DNA of 64,000 nt from Prostheceraeus crozeri (lineage: Eukaryota > Platyhelminthes > Polycladida > Euryleptidae): contig CAJQUW010010404.1 of NCBI GenBank assembly GCA_907163375.1, positions 266,747 to 330,746 on the forward strand. Reading direction: 5' to 3'. This document shows positions 42,501-55,300 of this stretch, piece after piece (the stretch's first letter is position 1; every line of letters starts with the position of its first letter). The notes beneath the pieces were generated by a model, which ran no database searches, had not been told where the DNA came from, and saw only the letters and a list, made by a program, of their open reading frames with translations. The translations under genes were made by a program, and so were the position numbers.

Positions 42501-45500
42501 ACCCACCCGATTTCGAGGCGCGCTGTGTTTGTATTGGACCCACCCCATTTCGAGGCGCGCGTGTTTGTATTGGACCCACCCCATTTCGAGGCGCTCTGTT
42601 TTTGTATTGGACCCACCCCATTTCGAGGCGCGCTGTGTTTGTATTGGACCCACCCCATTTCGAGGCGCGCTGTGTTTGTATTGGACCCACCCTATTTCGA
42701 GGCGCGCTGTGTTTGTATTGGAACCCACCCCACTTCGAGGCGCGCTGTGTTTGTATTGGACCCACCCCATTTCGAGGCGCGCGTGTTTGTGTTGGACCCA
42801 CCCCATTTCGAGGCGCGCTGTGTTTGTATTGGACCCACCCCATTTCGACGCGCGCTGTGTTTCTTTTGGACCCACCCCATTTCGGGTCGCGCGTGTTCTT
42901 ATTGGACCCACCCCATTTCGAGGCGAGCTGTGTTTGTATTGGACCCATCCCATTTCGAGGCGCGATGTGTTTGTTTTGGACCCATCTCATTTCGGGCGCG
43001 CGTGTTTGTATTGGACCCACCCCATTTCGAGGCGCGCGTGTTTGTTTTGGACCCACCCCATTTCGAGGCGCGCGTGTTCTTATTGGACCCACCCCACTTC
43101 GAGGCGCGCTGTGTTTGTATTGGACCCACCCGATTTTGAGGCGCGCGTGTTTGTATTGGACCCATCCCATTTCGAGGCGCGCTGTGTTTGTATTGGACCC
43201 ACCCCATTTCGAGACGCGCGTTTTTGTATTGGACCCACCCCATTTCGAGGCGCTCTGTTTTTGTATTGGACCCACCCCATTTCGAGGCGCCCTGTGTTTG
43301 TATTGGACCCACCCCATTTCGTGGTGCGCTGTGTTTGTATTGGACCCACCCCATTTCGAGGCGCGCTGTGTTTGTATTGGACCCACCCCATTTCGAGGCG
43401 CGCTGTGCTTGTATTGGACCCACCCCATTTCGAGGCGCGCGTGTTTGTGTTGGACCCACCCCATTTCGAGGCGCGCGTGTTTGTGTTGGACCAACCCCAT
43501 TTCGAGGCGCGCTGTGTTTGTATTGGACCCACCCCATTTCGAGGCGCGCTGTGTTTCTTTTGGACCCACCCCATTTCGGGTCGCGCGTGTTTGTATTGGA
43601 CCCATCCCATTTCGAGGCGCGCTGTGTTTGTATTGGACCCACCCCATTTCGAGGCGCGCGTGTTTGTATTGGACCCACCCCATTTCGAGGCGCACTGTTT
43701 TTGTATTGGACCCACCCCATTTCGAGGCGCTCTGTTTTTGTATTGGACCCACCCCATTTCGAGGCGCGCGTGTTTGTATTGGGCCCACCCCATTTCGAGG
43801 CGCGCTGTGTTTGTATTGGACCCACCCCATTTCGAGGAACGCGTGTTTGTATTGGACCCACCCCATTTCGAGGCGCGCGTGTTTGTATTGGACCCACCCC
43901 ATTACGAGGCGCGCTGTGTTTGTATTGGACCCACCCCATTTCGAGGCGCGCTGTGTTTGTATTGGACCCACCCCATTTTGGGGCGCGCGTGTTTGTATTG
44001 GATCCATCCCATTTCGAGGCGCGTGTTCGTATTGGACCCACCCCACTTCGAGGCGCGCTGTGTTTGTATTGGACCCACCCCATTTCGAGGCGCGCGTGTT
44101 TGTATTGGACCCACCCCATTTCGAGGCGCGCTGTGTTTGTATTGGACCCACCCCATTTCGACGCGCGCTGTGTTTCTTTTGGACCCACCCCATTTCGGGT
44201 CGCGCGTGTTCTTATTGGACCCACCCCATTTCGAGGCGAGCTGTGATTGTATTGGACCCACCCCATTTCGAGGCGCGATGTGTTTGTTTTGGACCCATCC
44301 CATTTCGGGCGCGCGTGTTTGTATTGGACCCACCCCATTTCGAGGCGCGCGTGTTTGTTTTGGACCCACCCCATTTCGAGGCGCGCGTGTTCGTATTGGA
44401 CCCACCCCACTTCGAGGCGCGCTGTGTTTGTATTGGACCCACCCCACTTCGAGGCGCGCTGTGTTTGTATTGGACCCACCCCATTTCGAGGCGCGCGTGT
44501 TTGTATTGGACCCACCCCATTTCGAGGCGCGCTGTGTTTGTATTGGACCCACCCCATTTCGAGGCGCGCGTGTTTGTATTGGACCCACCCCATTTCGAGG
44601 CGCTCTGTTTTTGTATTGGACCCACCCCATTTCGAGGCGCGCTGTGTTTGTATTGGACCCACCCCATTTCGAGGCGCGCTGTGTTTGTATTGCACCCACC
44701 CCATTTCGAGGCGCGCTGTGTTTGTATTGGACCCACCCCATTTCGAGGCGCGTTGTGTTTATGTTGGACCCACCCCATTTCGAGGCGCGCGTGTTTGTGT
44801 TGGACCCACCCCATTTCGAGGCGCGCTGTGTTTGTATTGGACCCACCCCGATTCGAGGAACGCGTGTTTGTATTGGACCCACCCCATTTCGAGGCGCGCG
44901 TGTTCTTATTGGACCCACCCCATTTCGAGGCGAGCTGTGTTTGTATTGGACCCACCCCATTTCGAGGCGCGATGTGTTTGTTTTGGACCCATCTCATTTC
45001 GGGCGCGCGTGTTTGTATTGGACCCACCCCCTTTCGAGGCGCGCGTGTTTGTTTTGGACCCACCCCATTTCGAGGCGCGCGTGTTCGTATTGGACCCACC
45101 CCACTTCGAGGCGCGCTGTGTTTGTATTGGACCCACCCGATTTTGAGGCGCGCGTGTTTGTATTGGACCCACCCCATTTCGAGGCGCGCTGTGTTTGTAT
45201 TGGACCCACCCCATTTCGAGGCGCGCGTTTTTGTATTGGACCCACCCCATTTCGAGGCGCTCTGTTTTTGTATTGGACCCACCCCATTTCGAGGCGCGCT
45301 GTGTTTGTATTGGACCCACCCCATTTCGTGGTGCGCAGTGTGTTTGTATTGGACCCACCCCATTTCGAGGCGCGCTGTGTTTGTATTGGACCCACCCCAT
45401 TTCGAGGCGCGCTGTGTTTGTATTGGACCCACCCCATTTCGAGGCGCGCGTGTTTGTGTTGGACCCATCCCATTTCGAGGCGCGCGTGTTTGTGTTGGAC

Positions 45501-48500
45501 CAACCCCATTTCGAGGCGCGCTGTGTTTGTATTGGACCCACCCCATTTCGAGGCGCGCTGTGTTTCTTTTGGACCCACCCCATTTCGGGTCGCGCGTGTT
45601 TGTATTGGACCCATCCCATTTCGAGGCGCGCTGTGTTTGTATTGGACCCACCCCATTTCGAGGCGCGCGTTTTTGTATTGGACCCACCCCATTTCGAGGC
45701 GCTCTGTTTTTGTATTGGACCCACCCCATTTCGAGGCGCGCTGTGTTTGTATTGGACCCACCCCATTTCGAGGCGCGCTGTGCTTGTATTGGACCCACCC
45801 CATTTCGAGGCGCGCTGTGTTTGTATTGGACCCACCCCATTTCGAGGCGCGCTGTATTTCTATTGGACCCATCCCATTTCGAGGCGCGCGTGTTTGTGTT
45901 GGACCCACCCCATTTCGAGGCGCGCTGTGTTTATATTGGACCTACCCCATTTCGAGGCGCGCTGTGTTTCTTTTGGACCCACCCCATTTCGGGTCGCGCA
46001 TGTTCTTATTGGACCCACCCCATTTCGAGGCGAGCTGTGTTTGTATTGGACTCACCCCAATTTGGGGCGCGCAGGTTTGTATTGGACCCACCCCATTTCG
46101 AGGCGCGCCGTGTTTGTATTGGACCCACCCCATTTCGAGGCGCGCGTGTTTGTATTGAACCCACCCCATTTCGAGGCGCGCGTGTTTGTATTGGATCCAC
46201 CCCATTTCGAGGCGCGCGTGTTCGTATTGGACCCACCCCACTTCGAGGCGCGCTGTGTTTGTATTGGACCCACCCCATTTCGAGGCGCGCGTGTTTGTAT
46301 TGGACCCACCCCATTTCGAGGCGCGCCGTGTTTGTATTGGACCCACCCCATTTCGAGGCGCGCGTGTTTGTATTGAACCCACCCCATTTCGAGGCGCTCT
46401 GTTTTTGTATTGGACCCACCCCATTTCGAGGCGCGCTGTGTTTGTATTGGACCCACCCCATTACGAGGCGCGCTGTGTTTGTATTGGACCCATCCCATTT
46501 CGAGGCGCGCTGTGTTTGTATTGGACCCATCCCATTTCGAGGCGCGCTGTGTTTGTATTGGACCCACCCCATTTCGAGGCGCGCGTGTTTGTGTTGGACC
46601 CACCCCAGTTCGAGGCGCGCTGTGTTTGTATTGGACCCACCCCATTTCGAGGCGCGCTGTGTTTCTTTCGGACCCACCCCATTTCGGGTCGCGCGTGTTC
46701 TTATTGGACCCACCCCATTTCGAGGCGAGCTGTGTTTGTATTGGACCCACCCCATTTCGAGGCGCGATGTGTTTGTTTTGGACCCATCCCATTTCGGGCG
46801 CGCGTGTTTGTATTGGACCCACCCCATTTCGAGGCGCGCTGTGTTTGTATTGGACCCACCCCATTTCGAGGCGCGCGTGTTCGTATTGGACCCACCCCAC
46901 TTCGAGGCGCGCTGTGTTTGTATTGGACCCACCCCATTTCGAGGCGCGCGTGTTTGTATTGGACCCACCCCATTTCGAGGCGCGCCGTGTTTGTATTGGA
47001 CCCACCCCATTTCGAGGCGCGCGTGTTTGTATTGGACCCACCCCATTTCGAGGCGCTCTGTTTTTGTATTGGACCCACCCCATTTCGAGGCGCGCTGTGT
47101 TTGTATTGGACCCACCCCATTTCGAGGCGCGCTGTGTTTGTATTGGACCCACCCCATTTCGAGGCGCGCTGTGTTTCTTTTGGAACCACCCCATTTCGGG
47201 TCGCGCGTGTTCTTATTGGACCCACCCCATTTCGAGGCGAGCTGTGATTGTATTGGACCCACCCCAATTTGTGGCGCGCGTGTTTGTATTGGATCCACCC
47301 CATTTCGAGGCGCGCGTGTTCGTATTGGAGCCACCCCACTTCGAGGCGCGCTGTGTTTGTATTGGACCCACCCCATTTCGAGGCGCGCGTGTTTGTATTG
47401 GACCCACCCCATTTCGAGGCGCGCTGTGTTTGTATTGGACCCACCCCATTTCGAGGCGCGCGTGTTTGTGTTGGACCCACCCCAGTTCGAGGCGCGCTGT
47501 GTTTGTATTGGACCCACCCCATTTCGAGGCGCGCTGTGTTTCTTTTGGACCCACCCCATTTCGGGTCGCGCGTGTTCTTATTGGACCCACCCCATTTCGA
47601 GGCGAGCTGTGTTTGTATTGGTCCCACCCCATTTCGAGGCGCGATGTGTTTGTTTTGGACCCATCCCATTTCGGGCGCGCGTGTTTGTATTGGACCCACC
47701 CCATTTCGAGGCGCGCTGTGTTTGTATTGGACCCACCCCATTTCGAGGCGCGCGTGTTCGTATTGGACCCACCCCACTTCGAGGCGCGCTGTGTTTGTAT
47801 TGGACCCACCCCATTTCGAGGCGCGCGTGTTTGTATTGGACCCACCCCATTTCGAGGCGCGCCGTGATTGTATTGGACCCACCCCATTTCGAGGCGCGCG
47901 TGTTTGTATTGGACCCACCCCATTTCGAGGCGCTCTGTTTTTGTATTGGACCCACCCCATTTCGAGGCGCGCTGTGTTTGTATTGGACCCACCCCATTTC
48001 GAGGCGCGCTGTGTTTGTATTGGACCCACCCCATTTCGAGGCGCGCTGTGTTTCTTTTGGAACCACCCCATTTCGGGTCGCGCGTGTTCTTATTGGACCC
48101 ACCCCATTTCGAGGCGAGCTGTGATTGTATTGGACCCACCCCAATTTGGGGCGCGCGTGTTTGTATTGGATCCACCCCATTTCGAGGCGCGCGTGTTCGT
48201 ATTGGAGCCACCCCACTTCGAGGCGCGCTGTGTTTGTATTGGACCCACCCCATTTCGAGGCGCGCGTGTTTGTATTGGACCCACCCCATTTCGAGGCGCG
48301 CGTGTTTGTATTGGACCCACCCCATTTCGAGGCGCGCGTGTTTGTATTGGACCCACCCCATTTCGAGGCGCTCTGTTTTTGTATTGGACCCACCTCATTT
48401 CGAGGCGCGCTGTGTTTGTATTGGACCCACCCCATTTCGAGGCGCGCTGTGTTTGTATTGGACCCACCCCATTTCGAGGCGCGCTGTGTTTGTATTGGAC

Positions 48501-50219
48501 CCACCCCATTTCGAGGCGCGCTGTGTTTGTATTGGACCCACCCCATTTCGAGGCGCGCTGTGTTTGTATTGGACCCACCCCATTTCGAGGCGCGCGTGTT
48601 TGTGTTGGACCCACCCCATTTCGACGCGCGCTGTGTTTGTATTGGACCCTCCCCATTTCGAGGCGCGCTGTGTTTCTTTTGGACCCTACCCATTTCGGGT
48701 CGCGCGTGTTCTTATTGGACCCACCCCATTTCGAGGCGAGCTGTGTTTGTATTGGACCCACCCCATTTCGAGGCGCGATGTGTTTGTTTTGGACCCATCC
48801 CATTTCGGGCGCGCGTGTTTGTATTGGACCCATCCCATTTCGAGGCGCGCGTGTTTGTTTTGGACCCACCCCATTTCGAGGCGCGCGTGTTCGTATTGGA
48901 CCCACCCCACTTCGAGGCGCGCTGTGTTTGTATTGGACCCACCCCATTTTGAGGTGCGCGTGTTTGTATTGGACCCACCCCATTTCGAGGAGCGCTGTGT
49001 TTGTATTGGACCCACCCCATTTCGAGGCGCGCGTGTTTGTATTGGACCCACCCCATTTCGAGGCGCTCTGTTTTTGTATTGGACCCACCCCATTTCGAGG
49101 CGCGCTGTGTTCGTATTGTACCCACCCCATTTCGTGGTGCGCTGTGTTTGTATTGGACCCACCCCATTTCGAGGCGCGCTGTGTTTGTATTGCACCCACC
49201 CCATTTCGAGCCGCGCTGTGTTTGTATTGGACCCACCCCATTTCGAGGCGCGCGTGTTTGTGTTGGACCCACCCCATTTCAAGGCGCGCGTGTTTGTGTT
49301 GGACCAACCCCATTTCGAGGCGCGCTGTGTTTGTATTGGACCCACCCCATTTCGAGGCGCGCTGTGTTTCTTTTGGACCCACCCCATGTCGAGTCGCGCG
49401 TGTTTGTATTGGACCCATCCCATTTCGAGGCGCGCTGTTTTTGTATTGGACCCACCCCATTTCGAGGCGCGCGTGTTTGTATTGGACCCACCCCATTTCG
49501 AAGCGCTCTGTTTTTGTATTGGACACACCCCATTTCGAGGCGCGCTGTGTTTGTAGTGGACCCACCCCATTTCGACGCGCGCTGTGTTTGTATTGGACCC
49601 ACCCCATTTCGAGGCGCGCTGTGTTTGTATTGGACCCACCCCATTTCGAGGCGCGCTGTGTTTGTATTGGACCCACCCCATTTCGAGGCGCGCGTGTTTG
49701 TGTTGGACCCACCCCATTTCGAGGCGCTCTGTGTTTGTATTGGACCCACCCCATTTCGAGGCGCGCTGTGTTTGTATTGGACCCACCCCATTTCGGGTCG
49801 CGCGTGTTCTTATTGGACCCACCCCATTTCGAGGCGAGCTGTGTTTGTATTGGACCCACCCCATTTTGGGGCGCGCTGTGTTTGTTTTGGACCCACCCCA
49901 TTTCGAGGCGCGCGTGTTCGTATTGGACCCACCCCACTTCGAGGCGCGCTGTGTTTGTATTGGACCCACCCCGTTTCGAGGCGCGCGTGTTTGTATTGGA
50001 CCCACCCCATTTCGAGGCGCGCTGTGTTCGTATTGGACCCACCCCACTTCGAGGCGCGCTGTGTTTGTATTGGACCCATCCCGTTTCGAGGCGCGCGTGT
50101 TTGTATTGGACCCACCCCATTTCGAGGCGCGCTGTGTTTGTATTGGACCCACCCCATTTCGAGGCGCGCTGTGTTTGTATTGGACCCAACCCATTTCGAG
50201 GCGCGCTGTGTTTGTATTG

Positions 50220-52340
50220 GACACATCCCATTTCGAGGCGCGCGTGTTTGTGTTGGACATACCCCATTTCGAGGCGCGCTGTGTTTGTATTGGACCCAAC
50301 CCATTTCGAGGCGCGCTGTGTTTGTATTGGACCCACCCCATTTCGAGGCGCGCGTGTTTGTATTGGACCCACCCCATTTTGGGGCGCGCGTGTTTGTATT
50401 GGACCCACCCCATTTCGAGGCGCGCTGTGTTTGTATTGGACCCACCCTAGTTCGAGGCGCGCTGTGTTTGTATTGGACCCACCCCAGTTCAAGGCGCGCT
50501 GTGTTTGTATTGGACCCACCCCATTTCGAAGTCGCGCGCGTTTGTAATGGACCCACCCAATTTCGAGGGGCGCTGTGTTTGTATTGGACCCACCCCATTT
50601 CGAGGCGCGCGTGTTTGTATTGGACCCACCCCAGTTCGAGGCGCGCTGTGTTTGTATTGGACCCACCCCATTTCGAGGCGCGCTGTGTTTGTATTGGATC
50701 CACCCCATTTCGAGGCGCGCTGTGTTTGTATTGGAACCGACCCATTTCGAGGCGCGCTGTGTTTGTATTGGACCCACCGTATTACGAGGCGCGCTGTGTT
50801 TGCATTGGACCCACCCCATTTCGAGGCGCGCTGTGTTTGTATTGGACCCACCCAATTTTGGGGCGCGCGTGTTTGTATTGGACCCACCCCATTTCGAGGC
50901 GCGCGTGTTTGTATTGGACGGACCCGATTTCGAGGCGCGCTGTGTTTGTATTGGACCCACCCCATTTCGAGGAACGTGTGTTTGTATTGGACCAACCCCA
51001 TTTCGAGGCGCGCGTGTTTGGTTTGGCCCCACCCCATTTCGACGCGCGCTGTGTTTGTATTGGACCCACCCCATTTCGAGGCGCGCTGTGTTTGTATTGG
51101 ACCCACCCCATTTTGGGGCGCGCGTGTTTGTATTGGATCCACCCCATTTCGAGGCGCGTGTTCGTATTGGACCCACCCCACTTCGAGGCGCGCTGTGTTT
51201 GTATTGGACCCACCCCATTTCGAGGCGCGCGTGTTTGTTTTGGACCCACCCCATTTCGAGGCGCGCTGTGTTTGTATTGGACCCACCCCATTTCGAGGCG
51301 CGCGTGTTTGTATTGGACCCACCCCATTTCGAGGCGCTCTATTTTTGTATTGGACCCACCCAATTTCGAGGCGCGCTGTGTTTGTATTGGACCCACCCCA
51401 TTTCGAGGCGCGCTGTGTTTGTATTGGACCCACCCCATTTCGAGGCGCGCTGTGTTTGTATTGGACCCACCCCATTTCGAGGCGCGCGTGTTTGTGTTGG
51501 ACCCACCCCATTTCGAGGCGCGCTGTGTTTGTATTGGACCCAACCCATTTCGAGGCGCGCTGTGTTTCTTTTGGACCCACCACATTTCGGGTCGCGCGTG
51601 TTCTTATTGGACCCACCCCATTTCGAGGCGAGCTGTGTTTGTATTGGACCCACCCCATTTCGAGGCGCGATGTGTTTGTTTTGGACCAAACCCATTTCGA
51701 GGCGCGCGTGTTTGTATTGGACCCATCCCATTTCGAGGCGCGCGTGTTTGTTTTGGACCCACCCCATTTCGAGGCGCGCGTGTTCGTATTGGACCCACCC
51801 CACTTCGAGGCGCGCTGTGTTTGTATTGGACCCACCCCATTTCGAGGCGCGCGTGTTTGTATTGGACCCACCCCATTTCGAGGCGCGCTGTGTTTGTATT
51901 GGACCCACCCCATTTCGAGGCGCGCGTGTTTGTATTGGACCCACCCCATTTCGAGGCGCGCTGTTTTTGTATTGGACCCACCCCATTTCGAGGCGCGCGT
52001 GTTTGTATTGGGCCCACCCCATTTCGAGGCGCGCTGTGTTTGTATTGGACCCACCCCATTTCGAGGAACGCGTGTTTGTATTGGACCCACCCCATTTCGA
52101 GGCGCGCGTGTTTGTATTGGACCCACCCCATTACGAGGCGCGCTGTGTTTGTATTGGACCCACCGCATTTCGAGGCGCGCTGTGTTTGTATTGGACCCAC
52201 CCCATTTCGAGGCGTGCGTGTTTGTATTGGATCCAACCAATTTCGAGGCGCGCGTGTTTGTATTGGACCCACCCCATTTCGAGGCGCGCGTGTTTGTATT
52301 GGACCTACCCCATTTCGAGGCGCGCGTGGTTGTATTGGAC
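50220..52340 (+). repeat. Block duplicated inside the satellite, copy 2
   Basis: Partner of 40418-42500. It carries a few private changes, for example a GGACGGACCCG monomer at ~50917. Confidence 0.85.
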
Positions 52341-55300
52341 CCACCCGATTTCGAGGCGCGCTGTGTTTGTATTGGACCCACCCCATTTCGAGGCGCGCGT
52401 GTTTGTATTGCACCCACCCCATTTCGAGGCGCTCTGTGTTTGTATTGGACCCACCCCATTTCGAGGCGTGCTGTGTTTGTATTGGACCCACCCCATTTCG
52501 AGGCGTGCTGTGTTTGTATTGGACCCACCCCATTTCGAGGCGCGCTGTGTTTGTATTGGACCCACCACATTTCGAGGCGCGCTGTGTTTGCATTGGAGCC
52601 ACCCCGTTTCGTGGCGAGCGTGTTTGTGTTGGACCCACCCCATTTCGAGGCGCGCTGTGTTTGTATTGGACCCACCCCATTTCGAGGCGCGCTGTGTTTG
52701 TATTGGACCCACCCCATTTCGAGGCGCGCGTGTTCTTATTGGACCCACCCCATTTCGAGGCGCGCTGTGTTTGTATTGGACCCACCCCATTTCGAGGCGC
52801 GATGTGTTTGTATTGGACCCACCCCATTTCGAGGCGCGCTGTGTTTGTATTGGACCCACCCCATTTCGAGGCGCGCTGTGTTTGTTTTGGACCCACCCCA
52901 TTTCGAGGCGCGCGTGTTTGTATTGGACCCACCCCATTTCGAGGCGCGCTGTGTTTGTATTGGACCCACCCCATTTCGAAGCGCGCTGTGTTTGTATTGG
53001 ACACACCCCATTTCGAGGCGCGCTGTGTTTGTATTGGACCCACCCCATTTCGAGGCGCGCTGTGTTTGTATTGGACCCACCCCATTTCGAGGCGCGCTGT
53101 GTTTGTATTGGACCCACCCCATTTCGAGGCGCGCTGTGTTTGTATTGGACCCACCCCATTTCGAGGCGCGCGTGTTTGTGTTGGACCCACCCCATTTCGA
53201 AGCGCGCGTGTTTGTGTTGGACCCACCCCATTTCGAGGCGCGCTGTGTTTGTATTGGACCCACCCCATTTCGAGGCGCGCTGTGTTTGTATTGGACCCAC
53301 CCCATTTCGAGGCGCGCTGTGTTTGTATTGGACCCACCACATTTCGAGGCGCGCTGTGTTTGCATTGGAGCCACCCCGTTTCGAGGCGAGCGTGTTTGTA
53401 TTGGACCCACCCCATTTCGAGGCGCGCTGTGTTTGTATTGGACCCACCCCATTTCGAGGCGCGCTGTGTTTGTATTGGACCCACCCCATTTCGAGGCGCG
53501 CTGTGTTTGTATTGGACCCACCCCATTTCGAGGCGCGCTGTGTTTGTATTGGACCCACCCCATTTCGAGGCGCGCTGTGTTTGTATTGGACCCACCCCAT
53601 TTCGAGGCGCGCTGTGTTTGTATTGGACCCACCCCATTTCGAGGCGCGCTGTGTTTGTATTGGACCCACCCCATTTCGAGGCGCGCTGTGTTTGTATTGG
53701 ACCCACCCCATTTCGAGGCGCGCGTGTTTTTGTTGGACCACCCCATTTCGAGGCGAGCTGTGTTTGTATTGGACCCACCCCATTTCGAGGCGCGCTGTGT
53801 TTGTATTGGACCCACCCCAATTCGAGGCGCGCTGTGTTTGTATTGGACCCACCCCATTTCGAGGCGCGCTGTGTTTGTATTGGACCCACCCCATTTCGAG
53901 GCGCGCTGTGTTTGTATTGGACCCACCCCATTTCGAGGCGCGCTGTGTTTGTATTGGACCCACCCCATTTCGAGGCGCGCTGTGTTTGTTTTGGACCCAC
54001 CCCATTTCGAGGCGCGCTGTGTTTGTATTGGACCCACCCCATTTCGAGGCGCGCTGTGTTTGTATTGGACCCACCCCATTTCGAGGCGCGCTGTGTTTGT
54101 ATTGGACCCACCCCATTTCGAGGCGCGCGTGTTTGTGTTGGACCCACCCCATTTCGAGGCGCGCTGTGTTTGTATTGGACCCACCCCATTTCGAGGCGCG
54201 CTGTGTTTGTATTGGACCCACCCCATTTCGAGGCGCGCTGTGTTTGTATTGGACCCACCCCATTTCGAGGCGCGCTGTGTTTGTATTGGACCCACCCCAT
54301 TTCGAGGCGCGCTGTGTTTGTTTTGGACCCACCCCATTTCGAGGCGCGCGTGTTTGTATTGGACCCACCCCATTTCGAGGCGCGCGTGTTTGTTTTGGAC
54401 CCACCCCATTTCGAGGCGCGCTGTGTTTGTATTGGACCCACCCCATTTCGAGGCGCGCTGTGTTTGTATTGGACCCACCCCATTTCGAGGCGCGCTGTGT
54501 TTGTATTGGACCCACCCCATTTCGAGGCGCGCTGTGTTTGTATTGGACCCACCCCATTTCGAGGCGCGCTGTGTTTGTATTGGACCCACCCCATTTCGAG
54601 GCGCGCGTGTTTGTATTGGACCCACCCCATTTCGAGGCGCGCTGTGTTTGTATTGGACCCACCCCATTTCGAGGCGCGCTGTGTTTGTATTGGACCCACC
54701 CCATTTCGAGGCGCGCTGTGTTTGTATTGGACCCACCCCATTTCGAGGCGCGCTGTGTTTGTATTGGACCCACCCCATTTCGAGGCGCGCTGTGTTTGTA
54801 TTGGACCCACCCCATTTCGAGGCGCGCTGTGTTTGTGTTGGACCCACCCCATTTCGAGGCGCGCTGTGTTTGTATTGGACCCACCCCATTTCGAGGCGCG
54901 CTGTGTTTGTATTGGACCCACCCCATTTCGAGGCGCGCGTGTTTGTATTGGACCCACCCCATTTCGAGGCGCGCTGTGTTTGTATTGGACCCACCCCATT
55001 TCGAGGCGCGCTGTGTTTGTTTTGGACCCACCCCATTTCGAGGCGCGCTGTGTTTGTATTGGACCCACCCCATTTCGAGGCGCGCGTGTTTGTATTGGAC
55101 CCACCCCATTTCGAGGCGCGCGTGTTTGTATTGGACCCACCCCATTTCGAGGCGCGCTGTGTTTGTATTGGACCCACCCCATTTCGAGGCGCGCTGTGTT
55201 TGTATTGGACCCACCCCATTTCGAGGCGCGCTGTGTTTGTATTGGACCCACCCCATTTCGAGGCGCGCTGTGTTTGTATTGGACCCACCCCATTTCGAGG

